Part shown: positions 1-8,691 of the stretch, one piece after another
Layout: each line of letters starts with the position of its first letter
Position numbering within the stretch: position 1 is the first letter of the stretch
NCBI GenBank assembly: GCA_016195985.1
Contig: JACPYP010000004.1
Location: forward strand, 42,300 to 106,299
DNA length: 64,000 nucleotides
Reading direction: 5' to 3'
From: Acidobacteriota bacterium
GTDB lineage: Bacteria > Acidobacteriota > Holophagae > Holophagales > Holophagaceae
Translations under genes and position numbers: made by a program
The notes under the pieces: model-generated
Told to the model about the DNA's origin: nothing
The model's input: only the letters and a program-made list of their open reading frames with translations
Databases searched by the model: none

Positions 1-2
1 TC

Positions 3-683
3 ACGCTGCCTGTGGCTGATGGCCCAAAAGGGAGAGAGGCTGCGCGCCTCTTCGTGGAGAAGCTGGGCTTCAAGCACGCGGAGATCGTCCATTCCCACGC
101 CATGGCTGAAGGTTTCTCCTTCTACGTGGCCTACGGCCGCACGGAGACCTCCGTGGATTTCGACGCCATCCACATCGAGGAGGCCACCGGCGAGAAGATC
201 TACACCATGGCGGAATCCTGCGAAGTCATCCGCGAGCGGCTGGGACGGAAGATCGTCATCGTGGGCGCCTGCACGGGCTTCGACGCGCACACGGTGGGCA
301 TCGACGCCATCATGAACATGAAGGGCTACAACCACCACTACGGCCTGGAGCGGTACCAGGAGATCGAGGCGCACAACCTGGGCGCCCAGGTGCCGAACGA
401 CAAGCTCATCGACTACGCGGTGAAGGTGAACGCCGACGCCATCCTGGTGAGCCAGATCGTCACCCAGAAGGACGTGCACATCCAGAACATGACCGAGTTC
501 ATCGAGCTGCTGCAGGCCCGCGGGTTGCGCGAACGCTTCATCGCCGTGGCGGGGGGCACCCGCATCGGCAACAAGCTGGCGGTGGAACTGGGCTATGACG
601 GCGGCTTCGGCAAGGGCAGCTACGCGGACCACGTGGCCACTTTCATCATCGATCGCCTCATCGAGCGGAAGCATTTGGCCTAG
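3..683 (+). CDS. kamE: Lysine 5,6-aminomutase / D-ornithine 4,5-aminomutase beta (small) subunit, 5'-truncated by window
   Basis: C-terminal part of the cobalamin-binding small subunit of the PLP/adenosylcobalamin enzyme that moves the terminal amino group of beta-lysine, D-lysine or D-ornithine during amino-acid fermentation. The frame is open from base 3 (T-L-P-V-A-D-G-P-K), so the true start lies upstream. About 226 residues are present, against roughly 260 for the family. The B12 base-off signature DxHxxG is visible as DAHTVG in GACTGFDAHTVG, followed by a Rossmann-type B12 domain ending in GGTRIGNKLAVELGYDGGFG. The downstream CoA-transferase genes match the known lysine-fermentation gene set. 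Lysine versus ornithine specificity cannot be decided from this fragment. Confidence 0.88.
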   Translation, partial: TLPVADGPKGREAARLFVEKLGFKHAEIVHSHAMAEGFSFYVAYGRTETSVDFDAIHIEEATGEKIYTMAESCEVIRERLGRKIVIVGACTGFDAHTVGIDAIMNMKGYNHHYGLERYQEIEAHNLGAQVPNDKLIDYAVKVNADAILVSQIVTQKDVHIQNMTEFIELLQARGLRERFIAVAGGTRIGNKLAVELGYDGGFGKGSYADHVATFIIDRLIERKHLA

Positions 684-783
684 CTGCTTCCCTGGACGGA
701 TTCCGTTGCGGCGGAAATGGTTCAAATTGATGACCTAAATATCGCTTGTTTGCTCCATCGATTTCGAAAACAGGAGGACTTCC

Positions 784-1470
784 ATGATCCAAAAACCGGT
801 GATTACGGCGGCGGAGGCCGCGGCCAAGGTGCGGGATGGAGATGTCCTGATGGTGGGAGGCTTCATGGCCTGCGGCTCTCCCCACACCATCATTGAGGCG
901 CTGGTGGAAAGAGGCGCCCGTGACATGACGCTGGTTTGCAACGACACGGCCACCCACGATCTGAAATCGGGCAAGGTCAACGGTGTGGGCCGCATGGTGC
1001 AAAAGCGCCAGTTCAAGAAGATCATCGCCAGCCACATCGGGCTCAACCAGGAGACGCAGCGCCAGATGAACGCCGGCGAAACCGAGGTGGCGCTGGTGCC
1101 CCAGGGCACGCTGGCCGAGCGAGTGCGGGCCGGAGGTGTGGGCCTGGGCGGCGTGCTGACGCCCACGGGGCTGGGCACGGAAGTGGAGGAGGGCAAGCAG
1201 GTCATCACCGTCGGCGACCGCCGGTTCCTCCTGGAACTGCCGCTCAAGGGGGATGTGGCCGTCATCAAGGCGAAGAAGGCTGACCGCGCCGGCAACCTGG
1301 TCTACGCGGCCACGGCCCAGAATTTCAATCCGCTGATGGCCATGGCGGCCTCCACCGTCATCGCGGAAGCCGAGGAGATCGTGGAGGTGGGGGAGATCGA
1401 TCCCAACGCCGTCCACACGGCTTCGATCTTCGTGGATTTCCTGGTCAAGTCCGAACGGCTGGAAGGGTGA
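784..1470 (+). CDS. atoD: Acetoacetate/butyrate-type CoA-transferase subunit A
   Basis: Alpha subunit (228 aa) of a heterodimeric family I CoA-transferase. These enzymes exchange CoA between acetate, butyrate and acetoacetate through a covalent intermediate on the partner subunit. It has the family I alpha fold, with the GD(V)LMVGGF and CGSPHTIIEAL regions near the N-terminus and a central LTPTGLGTEVEEGK segment. The ATG at 784 follows AGGAGG at a normal distance. The 100-bp gap from kamE and shared direction suggest one catabolic unit. In lysine fermentation this activity recycles acetoacetate and butyryl-CoA. Confidence 0.9.
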   Translation: MIQKPVITAAEAAAKVRDGDVLMVGGFMACGSPHTIIEALVERGARDMTLVCNDTATHDLKSGKVNGVGRMVQKRQFKKIIASHIGLNQETQRQMNAGETEVALVPQGTLAERVRAGGVGLGGVLTPTGLGTEVEEGKQVITVGDRRFLLELPLKGDVAVIKAKKADRAGNLVYAATAQNFNPLMAMAASTVIAEAEEIVEVGEIDPNAVHTASIFVDFLVKSERLEG

Positions 1471-1475
1471 CAGAC

Positions 1476-2162
1476 ATGGAATACGTTCCGAACAAGGACA
1501 ACATCGCCAAGCGCATCGCCCGGATCTTCAAGTCCGGCAACGTGGTCAACCTCGGCATCGGCCTGCCCACCCTGGTGGGCAACTACGTGCCCGAAGACGT
1601 CACGCTGATCCTGCAGTCCGAGAACGGCATGCTGGGTCTGGGCTCCGCGCCGCCCAAGGGCGAGGAGAACCGGGATCTCACCAACGCCGGCGGCGCGCCG
1701 GTGACCATCCAGCCCGGGGGCTGCTGCTTCGACAGCGCCACCAGCTTCGGCATCATCCGGGGCGGCCATGTGGACTACACGGTTCTGGGCGTGCTGGAGG
1801 TGGATCAGGAAGGCAACCTCGCCAACTACAAAATCCCCGGCAAGATGGTGCCCGGCATGGGCGGCGCCATGGATCTCACCACGGGTTCCCGGGTGGTCAT
1901 CGCCGCCACGCTGCATTTCGAGCCCACGGGCGCCTCGCGCCTGAAGCGCCGCTGCACCCTGCCGCTCACCGCCGTCCATGAAGTGGATCTGGTGGTGACC
2001 GACCTGGGCCTCTTCGAGGTGAGGGACGGCCGCTTCATCCTGAGGGAGTGTTTCGAGCCCTACACGCCGGAATGGATCCAGGCCCGCACCGATGCGGACG
2101 TGGTGATCCCCGAGGATTGCCGCTCCGTGGCCCTCGAAGATACCTGTCTGGCGGGCGTCTAG
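1476..2162 (+). CDS. atoA: Acetoacetate/butyrate-type CoA-transferase subunit B
   Basis: Beta subunit carrying the catalytic glutamate in the family motif SENG (seen in LQSENGMLGLG), which forms the glutamyl-CoA thioester. The protein is about 228 aa. A GTG at 1467 would overlap the atoD stop, but the ATG at 1476 sits about 9 nt after GGAAGG and gives MEYVPNKDNIAKRIA, a typical beginning. I therefore prefer 1476. It is immediately downstream of the alpha subunit, as expected for a two-subunit enzyme. Confidence 0.9.
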   Translation: MEYVPNKDNIAKRIARIFKSGNVVNLGIGLPTLVGNYVPEDVTLILQSENGMLGLGSAPPKGEENRDLTNAGGAPVTIQPGGCCFDSATSFGIIRGGHVDYTVLGVLEVDQEGNLANYKIPGKMVPGMGGAMDLTTGSRVVIAATLHFEPTGASRLKRRCTLPLTAVHEVDLVVTDLGLFEVRDGRFILRECFEPYTPEWIQARTDADVVIPEDCRSVALEDTCLAGV

Positions 2163-2168
2163 CAGCCC

Positions 2169-2474
2169 TCAGCCTTCTTTGGCCCGCCGGAAGGGCACCA
2201 CGTTGGTGGGGCCCCCGGTCTCGGGCTCCCCGCCGTCGGGCAGGCTTTCCAGATCCTCCACCCGGTAGCTGTTCTCCATGCCGTTGTCCCAGTGGACGTA
2301 GTAGGGGCGCGGCGCGGCCCCGGGCTTGTGGGGGCGGTCCCCGGCGAACAGCAGGGTGCCCGGCGCCCCGCCTCCCTGCGCCTCGGGCACGAAGTGCGGC
2401 CAGGCCCCTCCGTAGAAGGCCACGCCCAGGCGGGTGAGGCGCACGCGGTCGCCGGCTTTGAGTTCATAGGTCAT
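2169..2474 (-). CDS. Small hypothetical protein, SH3-barrel-like
   Basis: A 101-aa soluble protein that I do not recognise. It begins MTYELKAGDRVRLTRLGVAFYGG, like the first strands of a small KOW/SH3-like barrel, and has a conserved-looking centre YYVHWDNGMENSYRVEDLE. There is no signal peptide, cysteine cluster or catalytic motif. Its start lies 3 bp after the stop of the kinase gene on the same strand, so the two are probably co-transcribed. Function unknown. Confidence 0.6.
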   Translation of the reverse strand: MTYELKAGDRVRLTRLGVAFYGGAWPHFVPEAQGGGAPGTLLFAGDRPHKPGAAPRPYYVHWDNGMENSYRVEDLESLPDGGEPETGGPTNVVPFRRAKEG

Positions 2475-2477
2475 GGA

Positions 2478-5108
2478 TCACTCTTTCGCGGAGAGGCCCT
2501 GGACCCCTTCAACGGAGTAGAGGATTCCACGGAAGGCCGAATCCATCATGAAGGTTCCGTGGCTCATGTCGATGTAGGGCAGCTTGGTGGCGAAGAAGGG
2601 CATGTCGCCTTTGAGCGCGCGGTCGAGGCGGATCCGGTGGTCGCGGATGGACGTGCGCCACAGGCGCACCTCGCGGCGGCGCAGCCAGGCGTTCAACTCT
2701 GAGAGGGTTTGAGGGCCTTCCAGGAGGATCAGCTCCTGCCGCTGCGCATCCCAGCCCACGGGGAAATGAGCCGGGCGGAGCCAGGACATCTCCTGGCGCT
2801 GGCCATCCGGAGTGAGCAGGGCCGGGACTTTGCCGAAGGCTTGGACGGCCACGCCTGACTCCCCCAGCACGGCGAAAAGGCGCTCGTCCGGCAACACACC
2901 CGGCAAATAGGCCGGTGGCTGGTCCGTGCCCACCAACAGGGGACGGTAGGCGTTCTCGGGGCCTGTTCCCACCAGCACGCGCGCATGGCCCGGCAGAAAG
3001 CGGGCCTGGCGCACTTCGCGCAGGCCCTCCGTGCGCAGCGGGATCTCGCGGCCAGGGCCTGTGGGGATCAGCACCAGCTGCGTGGGGCGGCCGCGGTCCA
3101 GGCGCATGTGCTGGCGTTGGACCAGCACCCATGCATTGTCCGGCGAGATGGCCAGGGCGAGGCCGCCCGCCCCCAGGCGGGTGGGCGCTGAGCCATCCGT
3201 GCGGCGGAGGTAGATGGCATCCCGCCCATCGGCCTCCCGCACGGCGTAGGCCAGGCGGGTGCCATCGGGGCTGATGGCGCCTCTGTCGATCACACGGGCG
3301 CCCATGTCCAGGGGTTCCAGGCGGCCCTTCCGCTCCAGGTAGGCCCGGTGGCCGCCCACGTCCCATTCGCTGGCGAAGACCAGCAGGCGGCCGTCGGGGG
3401 CCACGTCCATCAGGAGCAGGCTTTGGGGGCCGCTCAGCAGAAGGGTCTCCCGTCCGTCCAGATCCAGCCGCGAAATGCGGAAGGGCGTGCCCGGTTCTGG
3501 GTTCCAGGAGTACAGCAACCCGCCGCCGTCCGGAGCCCAGGCCAGGGTGAGGATGGAGTCCAGATGGCGGGAAACGAAACGCTCCTTGCCCTCCAGATCC
3601 ATCACCACGATTTCGCCCGGAAGGTCATCGACCTGGCCCCGGCGGATGTAGGCGATCCGCTTCCCGTCCGGGCTCAACCGGAGCTCCCCGCTGCCCAGGT
3701 GCCCGGTGGCCAGGGTCCGTCCTGCGGGATATTCGATGACGGTGGACGGGAGGATCTTGTCGCCCCGGTCCACTTGGCGGAGCAAGGCCACCTGCTGGCC
3801 GCTGGCGTTCAGATCCGCCTCCTGGACTTCCTCGAGCCAGGGCCTTGGAGCCTCCCCGCGGCCCTTGCGGCGGTACAGCGTGCCCGTGCTCGCCGCCCCG
3901 GGGTACTGGGCTTTTTCTTCATCCGTGAAATACAGCTCGCCGCCGGGTCCGAGGGCCACCACCTTCCCGATCAGGGGCAGTTCCTGGGGCGCCGGGTCGC
4001 CTTCGGTAAAGGTGCAGATGTGCTGCATCCAGTCGGCCCCCTGCATGGAATAGGCGAGGCTCCTCCCGTCCTTGCTGAACCGGGCGGAGGCCACCCACAC
4101 GGGACTGGGGGTGATGGGCCGGAAGACGGGGCCGTGCAGGTTCCGGGCCGGCGCTTTTCCGACGCGTCCCCACAGGACCGCCGCGGCCGCGATTCCGACC
4201 GCGGCCAGACCTGCCGCAGCCCAGAGGACGGGGCGTCCCAGCGCGGGAAGGGCGGGCCGCTTCAGAGCCGGCGAAGCCACAGAAGGGCCCTGTTCGAGCG
4301 TTTCCAGCGCGAAGGCCAGATCGGAAGCGGACTGGAAGCGCAGATCCGGGTCCTTCTCCAGGCACCGGCTGATCAGCCGGCGCAGGGGGGCAGGGACTTG
4401 GTCGAGCGAGCCGCAGGGCGCCTCCTTGAGCGCCGCGTGCACCGATTCGATGGCCGTTTCCCTCTGGAAGGCCGCCTGGCCCGTGACCATCTCGTGCAGC
4501 AGGATTCCCAGGTTGAAGAGGTCGCTCCGCCCGTCCACCGGTTCGCCGGCGGCCTGTTCGGGGCTGAGGTAGCCGACGGTTCCCACCAGGGCACCGGACA
4601 GCGACTGTCCATTCGGCCAGGCTTCCAGGGCGAGATCCTTGGCCAGGCCGAAATCCAGGAGCTTCACCAGGCCCGTGCGGAGAAGCATCACATTGGAGGG
4701 CTTCAAGTCCCGGTGGACGATGCCGCGCGCATGGGCGGCGGCGAGGCCCAGGGCGACATGCCTGGCGATGGCGATGGCCCGTTCCGGGGCAAGGGGTCCC
4801 TGCGCCATGGAGGCGGACAGAGGCTCCCCATCCAGGAACTCGGTCACGAGATAGAGATGGCCCTCAAGGTGGCCCACGTCGTAGATGGCCAGCAGGTTCG
4901 GATGGCTGAGATCGGCCAGGAGCCTGGCTTCCCGCTCGAACCTGGCCCGGGCTTCCGCATCTTCCATCCGGCCGGAGCCGAGGGTCTTGATGGCCACGAG
5001 GCGCCCCAGCCGGAGATCCCTGGCCTTGAACACATCTCCCATGCCGCCGCTTCCGATGCGGGCCAGCACGGTGTAGGCGCCAAGTTGTGATCCGGGCTCA
5101 ATCTCCAT
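2478..5108 (-). CDS. Transmembrane Hanks-type Ser/Thr kinase with PD40/TolB-like beta-propeller
   Basis: Predicted membrane protein kinase of 876 aa. Residues about 10-275 are a complete kinase domain: glycine loop IGSGGMGDVF, ATP lysine in VAIK (about 41), HRDLKPSN (catalytic loop, about 132), DFGLA (about 152) and an SPEQ activation-end segment. One transmembrane helix follows at about 293-313. The rest reads as six or more WD40/PD40 propeller blades with repeats such as SPDGKRIAY, APDGGGLLYS and SPDGTRLAYA. This kinase-TM-propeller order is common in Acidobacteriota. A GTG at 5150 would add 14 residues, but the ATG at 5108 starts directly before the kinase core and is preferred. Substrate unknown. 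Confidence 0.88.
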   Translation of the reverse strand: MEIEPGSQLGAYTVLARIGSGGMGDVFKARDLRLGRLVAIKTLGSGRMEDAEARARFEREARLLADLSHPNLLAIYDVGHLEGHLYLVTEFLDGEPLSASMAQGPLAPERAIAIARHVALGLAAAHARGIVHRDLKPSNVMLLRTGLVKLLDFGLAKDLALEAWPNGQSLSGALVGTVGYLSPEQAAGEPVDGRSDLFNLGILLHEMVTGQAAFQRETAIESVHAALKEAPCGSLDQVPAPLRRLISRCLEKDPDLRFQSASDLAFALETLEQGPSVASPALKRPALPALGRPVLWAAAGLAAVGIAAAAVLWGRVGKAPARNLHGPVFRPITPSPVWVASARFSKDGRSLAYSMQGADWMQHICTFTEGDPAPQELPLIGKVVALGPGGELYFTDEEKAQYPGAASTGTLYRRKGRGEAPRPWLEEVQEADLNASGQQVALLRQVDRGDKILPSTVIEYPAGRTLATGHLGSGELRLSPDGKRIAYIRRGQVDDLPGEIVVMDLEGKERFVSRHLDSILTLAWAPDGGGLLYSWNPEPGTPFRISRLDLDGRETLLLSGPQSLLLMDVAPDGRLLVFASEWDVGGHRAYLERKGRLEPLDMGARVIDRGAISPDGTRLAYAVREADGRDAIYLRRTDGSAPTRLGAGGLALAISPDNAWVLVQRQHMRLDRGRPTQLVLIPTGPGREIPLRTEGLREVRQARFLPGHARVLVGTGPENAYRPLLVGTDQPPAYLPGVLPDERLFAVLGESGVAVQAFGKVPALLTPDGQRQEMSWLRPAHFPVGWDAQRQELILLEGPQTLSELNAWLRRREVRLWRTSIRDHRIRLDRALKGDMPFFATKLPYIDMSHGTFMMDSAFRGILYSVEGVQGLSAKE

Positions 5109-5168
5109 GTCGCAAGGCCGCCTCAGGGCTCGATCGGGCCAATCTAGCACGCATCCCGGTCATGCTGG

Positions 5169-6662
5169 ATGCACGTCATGCGACAGCGCGATTTCCTTCT
5201 CCACATCAGCCCCGAGGTCCGGGTGCCGCTCTTCCGGCGGCTGGCGCAGGCCATCGCGCAATCCATTCGTGAAGGGCGGCTGCGGCCTGGCGACGCGCTT
5301 CCGGGTTCGCGGCAGCTGGCCGGGCAGACCGGGGCCAACCGCAAGACGGTGGTCGAAGCCATCCGGGAATTGGAAGCCGAGGGCTGGGTGCTCAGCGAGC
5401 CCAACCGCGGCACCTACGTCGCGCCGGTCCTGCCTGAACGGGCCCTCCCGGATGCGCCCGGCGGCATCGAATCCCCGCGCTCCGAGGTCGCCGGGTTTGA
5501 GGTTCCGGGCCACCTGGATCCGCTCTCGGCCCAGGTCCCCGGCGCCCTCTATCTGGCGGAGGGCTTTCCGGACCCCAGGCTGGCGCCTGCGGCGGCGCTG
5601 GCGAAGGGGTACCAGCGCGCCCTCCACCGGCACGGCAACCGGTTGCTGGACTTCGGCGAACCCATGGGCAGTTCGCACCTGCGCGAAGGCCTGGCCGGGT
5701 GGCTGAGCGCGCGGGGAGGATATCCGGTCCAGGCGGATGAAGTCCTCGTCACCCGCGGAGGCACGGCGGCCATCGCGCTGCTGGGCCTGGCGCTGCTGGA
5801 GCCCGGAGATTCGGTGGCGGTGGAAGAGCCAGGGAACAGGCAGGCCTGGGATGCCCTGGCCCAGCGCGGGAACATCCGGCTCGTGCCGGTCCGGGTGGAT
5901 CAGGAGGGTCTCGATCCGGAGGACCTGGAGCGGGTCCTGACGCGCCAGCGCATCCGCGCCCTGTACCTGACTCCGCGCCGGCAGTACCCCACCACCGTGC
6001 CTCTTTCCCCAGCCCGCCGCCGGCGCATCCTCGCCCTCAGCGAACACCATGGGTTCGCAATTCTGGAGGATGACCTCGACGCCGAGCATGGTTTTCAGGA
6101 GACGCTGGATCCGCCCTTGGCCATGGAGGATCTGGGACGCCGTGCCATCCGGGTGGTCAGCTTCTCCCACCTGATCGCGCCAGGTCTCCACCTTGGGTGT
6201 GTGGTGGCTCCGGCCCACTTGGTGGACCGGCTCGCCAGGCTTCAGCGCAACCTCGGATGGCAAGGCGACCGGGTGTTGGGATGGGCGGTGGCTGAGCTCA
6301 TCCGCGATGGCGACCTGGCCAGGCAGCTCCGCCGGGCCCGTCTGGTCTACGGCGACCGGATGGTGCGCCTGATGAACCGGTTGCGGGGATGTTTCGGCTC
6401 CGCGCTCGCCTGGGATCCTCCGCGAGGAGGATTGGCCCTTTGGATCCGCCCCGGCCTTCCCGTTTCCACGGCCGCGTGGGTCATGGCGGCGCGCGTGCGC
6501 GGCCTGGTGCTTCACAGCCCTTCGCACTTCTTCCTGAATGGCGAGGGGGCTGGGCTGCGCCTCGGCTTCGCCCAGCACGATCTCCCCACGCTCGATGAGG
6601 CCGTGCTTCGTCTGGAGGCCGCGCTGGAGGACGCCGCCGCCATCGCCTCCCGGGGCCGCTGA
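5169..6662 (+). CDS. MocR/PdxR-family (GntR-aminotransferase) regulator lacking the PLP lysine
   Basis: A 497-aa fusion of a GntR winged helix (about 15-85, with PGSRQLAGQTGANRKTVVEA and NRGTYV) and a fold-type-I aminotransferase domain (about 120-497). In MocR proteins PLP is normally held by a lysine in an SFSK motif. Here the equivalent segment reads VVSFSHLIAPGL, with His334 in place of lysine. The EDDYD cofactor motif is EDDLD and the TPxHQxP motif is TPRRQYP. The regulator may therefore bind no PLP or sense a different ligand. It is divergent from the kinase gene (60 bp apart) and directly upstream of an interrupted MFS gene, its likeliest target. Confidence 0.85.
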   Translation: MHVMRQRDFLLHISPEVRVPLFRRLAQAIAQSIREGRLRPGDALPGSRQLAGQTGANRKTVVEAIRELEAEGWVLSEPNRGTYVAPVLPERALPDAPGGIESPRSEVAGFEVPGHLDPLSAQVPGALYLAEGFPDPRLAPAAALAKGYQRALHRHGNRLLDFGEPMGSSHLREGLAGWLSARGGYPVQADEVLVTRGGTAAIALLGLALLEPGDSVAVEEPGNRQAWDALAQRGNIRLVPVRVDQEGLDPEDLERVLTRQRIRALYLTPRRQYPTTVPLSPARRRRILALSEHHGFAILEDDLDAEHGFQETLDPPLAMEDLGRRAIRVVSFSHLIAPGLHLGCVVAPAHLVDRLARLQRNLGWQGDRVLGWAVAELIRDGDLARQLRRARLVYGDRMVRLMNRLRGCFGSALAWDPPRGGLALWIRPGLPVSTAAWVMAARVRGLVLHSPSHFFLNGEGAGLRLGFAQHDLPTLDEAVLRLEAALEDAAAIASRGR

Positions 6663-6753
6663 GTCCCGCTGGCCGGACCAGGCGAAAGATGAATAACCGG
6701 CCCAGGTGGCCTGCCGGCGCGCCGCGAATACTGGCCGGAGCAAGGGAGCCACC

Positions 6754-8145
6754 ATGCGCGCCGACAATCCCGCCCTGCCAAGGATGCCGCAATCCGCCCG
6801 CTGGAGCGCGCTCGCCCTCGTCTCTTTGACGATGATGTGCGCCTATTACTTCGACAAAGTCATGGCGCCGCTCAAGCCCCTCCTGGAATCGCAACTGGGA
6901 TGGAGCAGCACTGATTACGGCTTCATGTGCAGCGGCCTGGGATGGCTCAACGTGTTCTGCTTCGGACTGGTCTTTTCGGGCGTGATTCTGGACCGGAAGG
7001 GTGTGCGTTTCACGGGGCTCATGGCGGCCCTCGCCATGATTGTGGGGGCCTCCATGCAGGCGGCGGCGCTGACGCCCGGTCTGCTTCCGGCGAGCCCCTG
7101 GCTTGGGCTGAAACCCCCGGTGCTGCTTGCGGCATCGGGCCTGGCGGTGTTCTGTTTCGGCCTTGAAAGCGCGGGGATCACCGTCTCGAAGGCCATCGTC
7201 CAGTGGTTCCAAGGCCGAGAGCTGGCCTAGGCCATGGGGCTTCAGGTGTCCATCGCCCGGCTGGGAACCGGCGTAGCGATGCTGGTGGCCGCGCCCCTGG
7301 CCACGAGCTACCGGCTGGTGACCCCCGTGGCTTTCGGGGTGTTCCTCCTCGGCGGCGGTCTGGCGGCTTTCATTCTGTTTTCGCGCATGGATGCGCGAGC
7401 CGGGTCGCAGGCATCCGGACCCGTGCGGGAAGAAGAGCGGTTCAACCTGAAAGACATTGGCGCCATCCTCAGGAATTCGGGCTTCTGGCTCATCGCGGCC
7501 CTCTGCGTGCTGTTCTACAGCGCCGTCTTTCCCTTCCTCGGCAATGCCAGCGATCTGATGGTCCAGAAATACGGCATCTCTCCCCGGTTTTCCGGTAGCA
7601 TCCCCAGCCTGCTGCCCATCGGAACCATCCTGCTGACGCCGGTGTTCGGCCGCATCTACGACCGGAAAGGGCGGGGTGTCTCGATCATGATGCTCGGGGC
7701 GGTTCTCCTGGTGGTGGCCCACGGCATCTTCTCCCTGCCCTTTCTCACCCATTGGGGATTCGCGGTGGCGGCCATCCTGCTGCTGGGAGTCGCCTTCAGC
7801 CTGGTGCCTTCCGCGATGTGGCCGGCCTTGTCCCGGATCGTGCCCCAGCGCCAGTTGGGCACCGCCTACGCCTTGACCTTCTACATCCAGAACATCGGCC
7901 TCATGGGCGTGCCCTTCCTGGTGAACCGGCTGCTCGACAAGTGCTGTCGGACGCCCGGGGCGGACGGGCGCGGCGGCTACGACTACACGCTGCCCATGCT
8001 GGTGTTCACAGCCTTCGGCGTCGCAGCCTTCTTGGTGGGAGTCGTGCTCCTCCGCGAGGATGCCAGGAAGGGCTATGGGCTCGAGCGGTCCAGCGGGGCT
8101 TCTCCGGCGCAGAACCTGAAGGAGGCGGCGCTGGCGGAGACCTGA
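6754..8145 (+). pseudogene. MFS transporter interrupted by an in-frame amber stop
   Basis: Two open frames in the same register make one 12-helix major facilitator protein of about 463 residues. The first part (6754-7230, 158 aa) ends at TAG after the segment QWFQGRELA. The same frame continues at once with AMGLQVSIARLGTG, which is contiguous MFS sequence, to 8145. Homologous transporters normally read straight through this cytoplasmic loop before helix V. A single substitution (for example TTG or AAG to TAG) explains the break. It could be a nonsense mutation, a sequencing error or a readthrough gene. The ATG at 6754 follows GGAGC. The gene follows the MocR regulator on the same strand. Substrate unknown. 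Confidence 0.82.
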
Positions 8146-8246
8146 GGCCTGCGGCCTGAGGCTGGTGGGCACCGGGTTTCCTTCTCTGGACGTCCTTTGA
8201 CTGGAACGCGCTGGCCAAGCATGCTGGCCCGAAAGGAGACGAGGCT

Positions 8247-8672
8247 GTGAGCATCAGCGCCTTTCCCCATGTCTCGCCGCCTCCCAGCGCGGATTCCGTG
8301 CGGGAGACGCTTCGGCAGGCCGCATCCCTGTGGGATCGGCTCGTCCAGGCCCTCGAAGCGCAGAGCGGCCAGCCCGGGATGTGGAAATCCTACGGGCCCC
8401 GCTACGGATGGAGGCTCGCCTTCGCCCGGGGAAAGGGACCTCTGGCCGCCCTCTACCCGCAGGCGGGCGCTGTCGTGGTGGTGGTGAATCTGGTGCGGGA
8501 GGAGCCCCGTCTGGCCGAGGCCCTGAAGCTCGGGCCCGTGGCGAAGGCGGCCTTCGAGGCCGCGCCGCGCCTGCGCGATGGACAATGCCTGGTCATTCCG
8601 GTGAAGAGCAAGGCGGCCTTGGAGGATGCCCTGAGCCTGGTTCGGCTCAAGGGAGACGCCAGGCCGTCGTGA
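8247..8672 (+). CDS. DUF3788-like small protein
   Basis: A 141-aa cytosolic protein starting with GTG at 8247, with AAGGAG upstream. The middle part, with WKSYGPRYGWRLAFARGKG then LAALYPQAGAVVVVVNL, and the C-terminal VIPVKSKAALEDALSLVRLK resemble the DUF3788 family (W..YG..YGW.L....K pattern and an EDL..L.K end). Members are small proteins of unknown biochemical role. No operon partner is obvious; the retropepsin gene starts 19 bp downstream on the same strand. Confidence 0.6.
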   Translation: MSISAFPHVSPPPSADSVRETLRQAASLWDRLVQALEAQSGQPGMWKSYGPRYGWRLAFARGKGPLAALYPQAGAVVVVVNLVREEPRLAEALKLGPVAKAAFEAAPRLRDGQCLVIPVKSKAALEDALSLVRLKGDARPS

Positions 8673-8691
8673 GCCCAGTGGAGAGGGAAAC

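Noticed and set aside
7228..7230. The MFS TAG as a pyrrolysine codon
   Set aside because: There is no pyl gene in the window, MFS transporters have no known pyrrolysine, and other genes end in TAG normally (for example at 681-683 and 2160-2162).
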